Shown here piece after piece: positions 8,942-16,568 of a stretch of 64,000 nt of DNA. A program made the translations under genes and the position numbers. Every line of letters begins with the position of its first letter. The stretch's first letter is position 1. Origin of the DNA: VFMC01 sp963791635 (GTDB taxonomy: Bacteria > Actinomycetota > Acidimicrobiia > Acidimicrobiales > Ilumatobacteraceae). The notes under the pieces were generated by a model, which did not search any database, was not told the origin of the DNA, and worked only from the letters and a program-made list of their open reading frames with translations. The stretch spans positions 1-64,000 of the forward strand of contig CAWBTC010000012.1 of NCBI GenBank assembly GCA_963791635.1, in the 5' to 3' direction.

Positions 8942-9496
8942 TCAGCGGATGAGGGTGTCTGCCTCGTGACCGGCCTCGACGAGTGTGAGCTCGCCGGCGT
9001 CATCGATGTCGATCACGGTGACCGAGCAGTTGTCGACGCTGCGGATCACCAGGCGGTCGTCGCCGAGCGCCACGCCGATGGCTGCGTTGATCGCGACGAA
9101 GTGGCTGAACAACACCGAGTCGCGCTGGCGCGACCGCATCGCAGCCACCACCCCGTCGCGGAACGCCGTGTAGCGCGGACCGAGATCGGTCCACGAGCCC
9201 CGCATCGCGGTCCGCAACCAGTCGACGCGATCTGCCATTGCGATGCCTTCTGGCGAAGGGATCTCGGCGATGCGAGGCTCGATCATCAGCGGCAACCGCC
9301 AGGCCGACAGCAACGCAGCAGCCGTCTCCTGGCACCGACGCAGCGGGCTCGTCTCCACGTGCAGCGGGCCGAGCGGCGCGAGCAACGCAGCGACCTCGAT
9401 CGCCTGTTGCTTGCCGAGGTCGTCGAGGCCTGGGTCGGGGTCGACGTCCCAGCCGGCCGAGGCGCGACCGTGGCGAACGAGGTAGATCCGGGTCAC
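8942..9496 (-). CDS. Histidine phosphatase family protein
   Basis: 184 residues. The phosphoglycerate-mutase/acid-phosphatase motif is at the very start (YLVRHGRAS), with RRCQETA as the second arginine block and LFSHFVAINAAIG providing the second catalytic His. The substrate cannot be read from the sequence. The frame extends upstream to 9550, but GTG 9496 overlaps the stop of the PIG-L gene as GTGA and places RHG near residue 9, as is normal, so I chose it. Third gene of a translationally coupled CoA-transferase / PIG-L / phosphatase set. Confidence 0.88.
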   Translation of the reverse strand: MTRIYLVRHGRASAGWDVDPDPGLDDLGKQQAIEVAALLAPLGPLHVETSPLRRCQETAAALLSAWRLPLMIEPRIAEIPSPEGIAMADRVDWLRTAMRGSWTDLGPRYTAFRDGVVAAMRSRQRDSVLFSHFVAINAAIGVALGDDRLVIRSVDNCSVTVIDIDDAGELTLVEAGHEADTLIR

Positions 9497-10278
9497 TCGA
9501 ACAGCCACCCCTGGCGCATGCCGGCCGGCGCGCCCTTCTTGATGAACCACTCGGTGCCGAACGCGATCGCAAACGTGTTCTCGTCCATCGACATGAAGAA
9601 GCTCGCATCACCCACCTGGCTCGAGTGGCAGGCGATCGATGCCCGCTTGCGGGCGACCCACGCGGCGACGTCGACCTCGTGGGTGATCTCGGCCTCGGTG
9701 GAACCGAACGGGTTGCCGTCGTCGCTCGGGCCGTTGGGGTCGAAGTCGGGCTGCTCGTCGGACGCCAAGAGGCTCATCATCCGCACGAGCGCGTCGCGGT
9801 TCATCGTCGACTCGAACACCGTCGGGGTTCCGGCCAGTTCAGCGGCCCGGTGCCCCACGTGGTGCACCTTGATGTGATCAGGGTGGCCGTAGCCGCCGTG
9901 CCAGTCGTACGTGGTGAGCACATCGGCGCTCTCCTCACGAAGGATGACGGCGAGGCGTTCTGCGGCCTCATCGAGCGGCGCCTGGTGGAAGGACTGCTCA
10001 TGGTCGTTCTGGTCCCAGCCCGTCATCCCGCTGTCGGTGTAGTCGAGCCACGCGACGCGTTGGATACCGAGCACCTCGGCGGAACGATCGGTCTCGGCGC
10101 GGCGACGATCGGCCAGGGTCTCCCCCGGCGCGAGATCGTCGGGCACTTCACCATGGTCGCCGTTGGTCGCCACGACCAGCACGACCCGATGACCCTCGTC
10201 GACCGCACGTGCCATCGATCCGCCGGTGGCGATCGCTTCGTCATCGGGGTGGGCGTGGAAGCAGACCAGGGTTCCCAT
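9493..10278 (-). CDS. PIG-L (LmbE) family zinc deacetylase
   Basis: 261 residues with the family signature HAHPDDEAIATGG at residues 8-20 (zinc ligands His and Asp-Asp) and the distal HGGYGHPDHIKVHHVG. The family includes MshB and Mca of mycothiol metabolism and GlcNAc deacetylases. Length and motifs fit Mca/MshB-type proteins, but the substrate is not proven. ATG 10278 shares one base with the stop of the upstream CoA-transferase, and its own stop overlaps the phosphatase start by 4 nt. Confidence 0.88.
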   Translation of the reverse strand: MGTLVCFHAHPDDEAIATGGSMARAVDEGHRVVLVVATNGDHGEVPDDLAPGETLADRRRAETDRSAEVLGIQRVAWLDYTDSGMTGWDQNDHEQSFHQAPLDEAAERLAVILREESADVLTTYDWHGGYGHPDHIKVHHVGHRAAELAGTPTVFESTMNRDALVRMMSLLASDEQPDFDPNGPSDDGNPFGSTEAEITHEVDVAAWVARKRASIACHSSQVGDASFFMSMDENTFAIAFGTEWFIKKGAPAGMRQGWLFE

Positions 10279-11435
10279 CAGGCCCCGACCACTGCCTTCG
10301 ACTCGAGCAGTGCCTCGATGCGATCGGCGGCAATGCCCCAGTCGGCAAGGATCTCACGGCTGTGTTGACCAGGGTGGGCCGGTGCACTCTTCACCTCGGG
10401 CTGGGTGCGCGAGAAGCGGGGTGCCGGGGCTGGCTGGGTGACGCCCCCGACCTCGATGAACGTCTTGCGCTCCACGTTGTGGGGATGCTTCGCGGCTTCG
10501 CTCATCGTGAGCACGGGGGCGAAGCACACGTCGGTGGTCTCCATCAGCTCGCACCACTCGGCTCGGGTCTTGCCCTGGAACACCTCACGGAGCCGAAGCT
10601 TCAGGTGCGGCCACTGGCTCTTGTCCATCTGCTGCGCGAACTCGGGATCCTCGGCGAGTCCGGTGAGACGCATGAGCTCGGCATAGAACTGCGGCTCGAT
10701 CGACCCGAGTGAGATGTAGGTACCGTCGGCGCACTCGAAGACATCGTAGAAGTGGGCGCCGGTGTCGAGCAGGTTCGTGCCGCGCTTGTCCTCGTCGAAC
10801 GCACCGATGTTCTTGAACGCCCAGAACATGCTCATCAACACGGCGGCGCCGTCCACCATGGCGGTGTCGACGACTTGGCCCTGACCGCTTCGCTGTGCCT
10901 CGAGGAGGGCGCACACCACGCCGTAGGCGAGGAACATGCCACCGCCACCGAAATCGCCCACCATGTTGAGCGGCGGCACCGGCGCCTCACCGGCCCGACC
11001 GAAGTGTGCGAGCGCGCCGGCGAGCGAGATGTAGTTGATGTCGTGGCCGGCGGCCTGGGAGTACATGCCCTCCTGCCCCCAACCGGTCATGCGGCCGAAG
11101 ACGAGCTTCGGGTTGCGGGCCAGGCACACGTCGGGGCCGATGCCCAGGCGCTCCATCACCCCGGGACGAAAGCCCTCCACGAGCGCGTCGGCGCTCGCGA
11201 CGAGATCGAGCAGCGTGGCCACACCATCGGGGTGCTTGAGGTCGATCGCGATGTTGCGCCGACCGCGCAGCATGACGTCGAAGTGCGGGGTGCCGGGCGC
11301 CGGGCCGCGCACCGACTGCGCACGCTCGACGCGGATGACCTCGGCACCCATGTCGGCGAGCAGCATCGCTGCGAACGGACCGGGGCCGATGCCGGCGATC
11401 TCGATGATCCGATATCCAGTGAGCGGTCCAGCCAT
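10278..11435 (-). CDS. CaiB/BaiF CoA-transferase, alpha-methylacyl-CoA racemase type
   Basis: 385 residues. The N-terminus MAGPLTGYRIIEIAGIGPGPFAAM closely follows mycobacterial Mcr (alpha-methylacyl-CoA racemase). The other racemase blocks are present: GHDINYISLAGAL (catalytic His and nearby Asp region), NMVGDFGGGGM (Asp) and TVDTAMVDG-like QVVDTAMVDGAAVL. The likely job is epimerising 2-methyl-branched acyl-CoAs for beta-oxidation of branched or sterol side chains. It heads the minus-strand run down to about 6453. Confidence 0.87.
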   Translation of the reverse strand: MAGPLTGYRIIEIAGIGPGPFAAMLLADMGAEVIRVERAQSVRGPAPGTPHFDVMLRGRRNIAIDLKHPDGVATLLDLVASADALVEGFRPGVMERLGIGPDVCLARNPKLVFGRMTGWGQEGMYSQAAGHDINYISLAGALAHFGRAGEAPVPPLNMVGDFGGGGMFLAYGVVCALLEAQRSGQGQVVDTAMVDGAAVLMSMFWAFKNIGAFDEDKRGTNLLDTGAHFYDVFECADGTYISLGSIEPQFYAELMRLTGLAEDPEFAQQMDKSQWPHLKLRLREVFQGKTRAEWCELMETTDVCFAPVLTMSEAAKHPHNVERKTFIEVGGVTQPAPAPRFSRTQPEVKSAPAHPGQHSREILADWGIAADRIEALLESKAVVGA

Positions 11436-11507
11436 GGCCGCAGTTCTAGCCGTCGCAGCCGACCAGCGGGGAACCGGGGCACTGTGCGTGCGACCAGGAA
11501 CACCCGT

Positions 11508-11536
11508 CCAGCGTGCCTTGGGCGATCACACGCTGG
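11508..11536 (-). terminator. Hairpin after the alpha/beta hydrolase gene
   Basis: Stem CCAGCGTG (11508-11515) with CACGCTGG (11529-11536) and a 13-nt loop. It lies 8 bp past the hydrolase stop and before the CoA-transferase start at 11435. No T-tract, as is common for actinobacterial hairpin terminators. Confidence 0.5.
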
Positions 11537-11543
11537 AGTGGGG

Positions 11544-12422
11544 TCAGGCGAGACGGGTGTGGGTCGCGACTGCGTCGACCACCATGGGCCACAACGGCTC
11601 GGGGAGGTCGTGGCCCATGTCGCTGAGCAACAGCAGATGTGCGCCGGGAATCGCGTCGGCAGTCGCCATGCCGCCGCTCGGCGTGATCAAGGTGTCGTCA
11701 CGGCCGTGGATGACGAGCGTCGGCACGTCCAACGCACGGAGACGTTCGGTGCGATCACCGGTGGCCACGATCGCAGCCATCTGCCGGGGACCACCGTCGG
11801 CGTAGTTCGACCGGTCGAACGAGACCGCGGCGAGCTCTTTGGTGCGCGCCTCACTGCGGTGCTTCCTCGAGTGCCACACCATCCACTTCGGCGAGGTCTC
11901 GATGTACTCCTCGCGAGTGGTGGCGGCTGGTGACAGCAGCACGCCGAGCACCTCGGGCGCCGGCTGGCCCACGGTCGGATCACCGGTGGTGCTCATCAAC
12001 GACACCACGCTGCGAACGCGAGCGGGGTGCTCGATCGCCATCGTCTGCACGATCATCCCGCCCATCGACGCACCCATGACGTGCGCACGCTCGATGTCGA
12101 GGTGGTCGAGCAGACCGATGCCATCGGCCGCCATGTCGCTCAGCGTGTACGGCACCTCTGGCAGCTCGCCACCGGCGAGAGCCGCTGTCATCACCGCAGC
12201 GGTGTCGACGGTGACCCCGTCGAGCTTGCTGCTGAGGCCGCAATCGCGGTTGTCGAACCGCACGACCTGCAGGCCGGTGTCCGCGAGGAGCTGGCAGAAC
12301 TTCTCGTCCCATTGGATCATCTGTGCGGTGAAGCCCATGACGAGCAAGAGCGTGGGATCGTCGGGCGATCCGAACGTGTCGTACTCGAGTTCCATTCCGG
12401 TGGCAACGAGGGCACGGGGCAT
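11544..12422 (-). CDS. Alpha/beta-fold hydrolase
   Basis: 292 residues. Oxyanion region LLVMGFTAQ, then RFDNRDCGLS, nucleophile elbow GASMGGM (Ser), acid DDTLITPSGG and catalytic His in DMGHDLPEPLW. Fits the EstB/DhaA-like esterase group; substrate unknown. The ATG at 12422 is only 24 bp from the divergent LLM gene, which leaves little room for two promoters. An in-frame ATG at 12395 (MELEYDTFG) is a plausible true start. Confidence 0.87.
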   Translation of the reverse strand: MPRALVATGMELEYDTFGSPDDPTLLLVMGFTAQMIQWDEKFCQLLADTGLQVVRFDNRDCGLSSKLDGVTVDTAAVMTAALAGGELPEVPYTLSDMAADGIGLLDHLDIERAHVMGASMGGMIVQTMAIEHPARVRSVVSLMSTTGDPTVGQPAPEVLGVLLSPAATTREEYIETSPKWMVWHSRKHRSEARTKELAAVSFDRSNYADGGPRQMAAIVATGDRTERLRALDVPTLVIHGRDDTLITPSGGMATADAIPGAHLLLLSDMGHDLPEPLWPMVVDAVATHTRLA

Positions 12423-12446
12423 CGATGCAGACTACCGTCAGCGGGC

Positions 12447-13346
12447 ATGACCGTGTTCGGAGTACACGCCGGCTTGCAGCACACCACGGCGGACGAGCTC
12501 CGCTCGGTGTGGCGCCGCATCGAAGACCTGGGGTACGGCTGGATCTCGATCTGGGACCACTTCTACGGAGCGACCGGCCGCCCTGACGATGCCGCCTGCC
12601 TCGAAGCCGTGGCCATGCATGCGGCGCTCGCGTGCAGCACCACCAAGGTCCGCTGCGGCTCGCTCGTGTACTCGATCGGCTATCGCCACCCGGCGGTGTT
12701 GGCCAAGGCGATCACCGCGATCGACCAGCTCTCCGGCGGCCGTGCCGACATGGGAATCGGCGCCGGATGGGCTGAGGTGGAGTACCAGGCGTACGGCATT
12801 GCGTTCCCTGACGTGAAGACCCGCATGGACCAGCTCGAGGAGGGCATCCAGTGCCTGCGCGGCCTCCTCCACGACGAGGCGACCACGTTCGACGGTGCAC
12901 ACTTCACGCTCACCGAGGCCCGCAACGAGCCTCGTCCGTTGCAGCAGAAGCTGCCGATCTGGATCGGCGGCGGCGGTGAGAAGCGAACGCTCAAGATCGC
13001 TGCGAAGTACGCCGACGGCTGGAACGTGCCCTTCGTCTCGCCCGAGGAGTTCGCTCGCAAGAACGCCGTGCTCGACGAGCATTGCAGGGTGGTGGGTCGC
13101 GACCCGAAAGAGATCAAACGAGCGATCAACACCGGTCTCGCGTTCACCGAGGAGAGCCTGCAGCAGCAGTTCGGGGCGATCGCCGAGTTCGTGCGACCCG
13201 GCGTGCTGACGGGCAGCGACGACCAGGTGCTCGCAACCATCGGCCGCTACGTCGACGCGGGCGCCGATCAGGTGAACATCGCGCTGCGTGCGCCGTTCGA
13301 CCTCGACGCGATCGAACGGCTCAGCATGGCGTTGGGGTTGTCATGA
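12447..13346 (+). CDS. LLM-class F420-dependent oxidoreductase
   Basis: 299 residues with luciferase-like TIM-barrel blocks: LGYGWISIWDHFYG, VRCGSLVYSIGYRHPAVLAKAITAIDQLSGGRADMGIGAGW, RMDQLEEGIQCL and PIWIGGGGEKRTLKIAAKYADGWN. Actinobacterial members usually use F420H2, though FMN cannot be excluded. The substrate is unknown. The stop overlaps the galK start as ATGA, so it is the first gene of a three-gene operon with galK and an SMP-30 protein. Confidence 0.88.
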   Translation: MTVFGVHAGLQHTTADELRSVWRRIEDLGYGWISIWDHFYGATGRPDDAACLEAVAMHAALACSTTKVRCGSLVYSIGYRHPAVLAKAITAIDQLSGGRADMGIGAGWAEVEYQAYGIAFPDVKTRMDQLEEGIQCLRGLLHDEATTFDGAHFTLTEARNEPRPLQQKLPIWIGGGGEKRTLKIAAKYADGWNVPFVSPEEFARKNAVLDEHCRVVGRDPKEIKRAINTGLAFTEESLQQQFGAIAEFVRPGVLTGSDDQVLATIGRYVDAGADQVNIALRAPFDLDAIERLSMALGLS

Positions 13347-14368
13347 CCGTGCGCATCGTCCGCGCTCCCGGGCGCGTGAACCTGATCGGCGATCACACCG
13401 ACTACACGGGCGGGATGGTGTTCCCGATGGCGGTCGACCGCTGGACCGAGATCCGATTCGAGCCGGCCGATCGGGTGGAGCTCACCTCCGCAGACGAGGC
13501 CGAGCCGGTGTCACTCCCCCTCCGCGTCGACGATCCCACCGAGGTCGTGCCGGCGTGGGGCCGGTACGTCGCGGGCGTCGTGGCGGAGATGTCACCTGCT
13601 GTCGGCATCTGCGGTCACGTCACCACCACCATCCCGATCGGCGGGGGGATGTCGAGCAGCCATGCGCTCGAGGTCGCCGTTGCACTCGCACTGGGCTTCG
13701 AGGGCACAGTCGTGGAACTGGCGCAGCTCACGCAGCGCGCCGAGAACCGGGCATCAGGTGTCCCGACCGGGATCATGGATCAATTCAGCATCGCCGGCGG
13801 CGTGGCCGGACATGCGTTGCTGATGGACTGCGGCGCGCTCACGATCACCCCGGTGCCCGTCCCCGACGACGTCGACATCGTCGTGCAGTTCATCGCCCGC
13901 CGCACGCTCGTCGGCTCGGCCTACGCCGATCGGGTGGCCGAGTGCGCCGCCGCGGAGGCACTGATCGGGCCACTCCGGCAGGCGACACCGACTGCTGCCG
14001 CATCGATCGACGACATGGTGGTACGCAAACGGGCGATGCACGTGGTGGCCGAGAACCGACGAGTTCTCGACTTCGCCGATGCGCTGCGCGCCAACGACCT
14101 CGCAGGCGCCGGCGACCTGATGTTGGCCAGTCATGCAAGCCTGCGAGACCTCTACGACACCTCCACCGCTCAAATGGACGCAGCCGTCGCCCGGGTGGCG
14201 GCGCAGCCCGGCGTGTACGGGGTTCGGATGACCGGCGGTGGGTTCGGCGGCTGCATCGTTGCCCTCACCGAGCCGGGTGCGCTCGACGAGGGCTGGAAGG
14301 TCACTGCCGTCGACGGCGCCGCTCTCGTGGACGCCGACGACACCGACCAGTCAGGAGCCACCGCATGA
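13343..14368 (+). CDS. galK: Galactokinase (GHMP kinase family)
   Basis: 341 residues. The galactokinase signature is GRVNLIGDHTDYTGG (Asp replaces the common Glu), the GHMP ATP loop reads PIGGGMSSSHALEVA, and motif 3 is GVRMTGGGFGGC. The expected reaction is galactose + ATP to galactose-1-phosphate. The genes flanking it are not the Leloir partners galT or galE but an LLM oxidoreductase and an SMP-30 lactonase, so another sugar is possible. ATG 13343 overlaps the upstream stop by 4 nt, and its stop overlaps the next start by 4 nt. Confidence 0.88.
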   Translation: MTVRIVRAPGRVNLIGDHTDYTGGMVFPMAVDRWTEIRFEPADRVELTSADEAEPVSLPLRVDDPTEVVPAWGRYVAGVVAEMSPAVGICGHVTTTIPIGGGMSSSHALEVAVALALGFEGTVVELAQLTQRAENRASGVPTGIMDQFSIAGGVAGHALLMDCGALTITPVPVPDDVDIVVQFIARRTLVGSAYADRVAECAAAEALIGPLRQATPTAAASIDDMVVRKRAMHVVAENRRVLDFADALRANDLAGAGDLMLASHASLRDLYDTSTAQMDAAVARVAAQPGVYGVRMTGGGFGGCIVALTEPGALDEGWKVTAVDGAALVDADDTDQSGATA

Positions 14369-15225
14369 AGCAGCTCGAGGTACTCGCCGAGGGACTCCGA
14401 TTCGGTGAAGGACCGCGCTGGCACAGCGGCAAGTTGTGGTTCAGCGACATGTACGACCACGCCGTGAAGACCGTGGATCTCGACGGCGACGTGCAGGTGA
14501 AGGTCGATCTGCCCGGCCAACCGAGCGGGTTGGGATGGCTGCCGAACGGCGACCTGCTCATCGTGCTGATGCGCGAGCGCCAGGTGCTGCGCCTCGACCA
14601 CGACCGGCTCGTGATCCATGCCGATCTGAACGGCGTGGCCACCTGGCACTGCAACGACATGGTGGTCGACGCCGAGGGCCGTGCCTACGTGGGCAACTTC
14701 GGGTTCGACCTGCACGCTGCCGAAGACGCCTCCGACTTCTCCGCGGTCGCGCCAGCGACGATGGCGCTCGTGCAGCCCGACGGAACGGTGAGCGTTGCGG
14801 CCGACGAGCTGATGTTCCCGAACGGAACGGTGATCACGCCCGACGGCCGCACGTTGGTCGTGGCCGAATCGATGGGCCGGCGACTCACCGCCTTCGATCG
14901 TGCCGCCGACGGATCACTGAGCAACCGACGAGTGTGGGCCGACCTCGAGCGCCGGGTGCCCGACGGCATCTGCCTCGACGCCGACGGTTGCATCTGGGTG
15001 GCGAACGCCGCTGCACCCGAGTGCATCCGCGTCGCCGAGGGTGGTCAGGTGCTCGACGTGCTCGAGACCGACCGCAATGCGTTCGCGTGCATGTTGGGCG
15101 GTCCCGACGGACGACACCTGTTCGTGCTCACCTCGCGTCACTCACACCCCACTCGATGCCTGGCGAATCGCGAGGCTCAGGTGCTGGTCACCGAGGTGAC
15201 GGTGCCGCACGCAGGGCGGCCCTGA
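14365..15225 (+). CDS. SMP-30/gluconolactonase family protein
   Basis: 286 residues forming a six-bladed propeller of the regucalcin/gluconolactonase family. The N-terminal metal Glu lies in GLRFGEGPRWHSGKLWFSDM; CNDMVVDAEGRAYVGNFGFD and VPDGICLDADGCIWVANA provide the Asn and Asp ligands. Such enzymes hydrolyse sugar or aldonic lactones with a divalent metal. The link with galK and an oxidoreductase suggests sugar oxidation followed by lactone opening (inference). Its last 38 bp overlap the convergent BtuF-like gene. Confidence 0.85.
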   Translation: MKQLEVLAEGLRFGEGPRWHSGKLWFSDMYDHAVKTVDLDGDVQVKVDLPGQPSGLGWLPNGDLLIVLMRERQVLRLDHDRLVIHADLNGVATWHCNDMVVDAEGRAYVGNFGFDLHAAEDASDFSAVAPATMALVQPDGTVSVAADELMFPNGTVITPDGRTLVVAESMGRRLTAFDRAADGSLSNRRVWADLERRVPDGICLDADGCIWVANAAAPECIRVAEGGQVLDVLETDRNAFACMLGGPDGRHLFVLTSRHSHPTRCLANREAQVLVTEVTVPHAGRP

Positions 15226-15907
15226 GGCGCTCGATCGCCTCTTCGGTGCGCACTCCCCACCAGAACAGGTCGCGGCCGTCGAGCAGCACCGGAGTCGCGC
15301 CGGGCACTCCGGCCGCCACCTCCGCCACGTGGCGTGCGGCGAACGGGTACGGTTCCGACGGCAGCACGACGAACGTCGGCGCCAGCGCCGCGAGCCGCTG
15401 CAGCGTCACCTCGGGATACGTGCTGTCGGCGCCTGCGAGCACGTTCGTGACGCCGACTCGGCGCAGGATCGTCGAGCCGTACGTGGCACCAGCGGTGCTC
15501 ATCCACGGTCGCCGCCAGATCAGTACCGCCGCCGATGCCCACTCCGGTTCGTCTGCTGCTCGGATCGGTGGTCCCGGCGTCGACTCTCGTGGCACGCCGA
15601 CGGCAGCCGCGAGCTCGGCGAGCATCGCCGGCACGTCGTCGACATCGACCACATGGGTCACATGCACGACCAAACCGGCAGCGATGAGCGCGTCGGCGTC
15701 CTCACGTCGGTTCTCCTCGCGGTCCATCACGACCACGTCCGGCGCGAGCGCCACGATCGCATCGAGGTCGGGGTCCTTGGTACCGCCGACGTGGGTCAGT
15801 TGCGGCTGCTCGCAGAACCGGGTGCACGCGGCGACGGGGACGCCCCATGCGAGGAGCGTCTCGGTGACCGATGGGACGAGGCTGACGACTCGCCGAACGG
15901 GGCGCAT
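15188..15907 (-). CDS. BtuF-like helical-backbone metal receptor protein, no signal peptide
   Basis: 239 residues resembling the cobalamin/siderophore binding fold: VVSLVPSVTETLLAWG, VGGTKDPDLDAIVALAPDVVVMDREENRREDADAL and LAALAPTFVVLPSEPYPF. BtuF normally carries a signal peptide; here the protein begins directly with strand 1 (RPVRRVVSLVPS), so it should be cytoplasmic. No ABC permease or ATPase is nearby. Similar stand-alone cytosolic 'cobalamin-binding' proteins are widely annotated in bacteria; ligand and role are unknown. It may be co-transcribed with the PH-SHOCT gene 12 bp upstream. Confidence 0.8.
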   Translation of the reverse strand: MRPVRRVVSLVPSVTETLLAWGVPVAACTRFCEQPQLTHVGGTKDPDLDAIVALAPDVVVMDREENRREDADALIAAGLVVHVTHVVDVDDVPAMLAELAAAVGVPRESTPGPPIRAADEPEWASAAVLIWRRPWMSTAGATYGSTILRRVGVTNVLAGADSTYPEVTLQRLAALAPTFVVLPSEPYPFAARHVAEVAAGVPGATPVLLDGRDLFWWGVRTEEAIERLRAALRAAPSPR

Positions 15908-15919
15908 GACCCGGCGCGG

Positions 15920-16540
15920 TCAGCCGAGGAGCTTGCGCTTCTGCAGCTCGAACTCCTCGGGCGACAGGGTGCCCCGCTGGAGCATGCCCTCGAGGCGCTC
16001 GAGCTCCTCCGCGACGCTCGTGCCACCGTCGTTGCGGCTGTAGCTGCCGCGTCGCTCGGCAGCGAGCTCCATCTGCGAGTGGATCATCCGCTGCACCTGG
16101 TCGGGGTGTTTGATGTCGGCGAAGCGGCTCTGGCCATCCTCTCCGCCGGACTCGATCAGCAGGTCGCCGGCACCGAGCATGCGTTCGAACACGCTCTGGT
16201 TGAAGTTCACGTTGTTGACTCGTTCGAGGGGGATCTCGATGCCGCTCTTCGCGAGCACACCCGTTCGGAAGATCAGCCGGTGCGACGTGATCACGAAGTG
16301 CGTGGTCATCCACTTGAGGTAGCGCGCGATCAGCCAGATCGCAGTCAGCACCAGCGCAGCGAGGAACACGATGCGCATGACCTTGCCGGCGTTGTTGGAG
16401 CCGTCGGTGGTCAGTGCCCAGATCCCCCCGATGATCGACACGACGAGCGCGACGACCGGGCCGGAGAAGTACCACCAGTGGGGGTGCAGGTCGAGGGCGA
16501 TGGTCTCGTTCGCATTCAGGTTCTTCTCGGAGAACGTCAT
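15920..16540 (-). CDS. Membrane PH-domain (bPH2) protein with C-terminal SHOCT
   Basis: 206 residues. Two transmembrane segments (WYFSGPVVALVVSIIGGIWAL and VFLAALVLTAIWLIA) precede a YdbS-type bacterial PH domain (FVITSHRLIFRTGVLAKSGIEIPLERVNNVNFNQSVFERMLGAGDLLIE). The final 30 residues (EELERLEGMLQRGTLSPEEFELQKRKLLG) are a SHOCT motif, a short helical module found at protein ends. The role is unknown, probably membrane-associated scaffolding. Divergent from uvrD2 with only 28 bp between. Confidence 0.85.
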   Translation of the reverse strand: MTFSEKNLNANETIALDLHPHWWYFSGPVVALVVSIIGGIWALTTDGSNNAGKVMRIVFLAALVLTAIWLIARYLKWMTTHFVITSHRLIFRTGVLAKSGIEIPLERVNNVNFNQSVFERMLGAGDLLIESGGEDGQSRFADIKHPDQVQRMIHSQMELAAERRGSYSRNDGGTSVAEELERLEGMLQRGTLSPEEFELQKRKLLG

Positions 16541-16568
16541 GCGCGGAGCGTAGCCCTATCGTGGCGAG

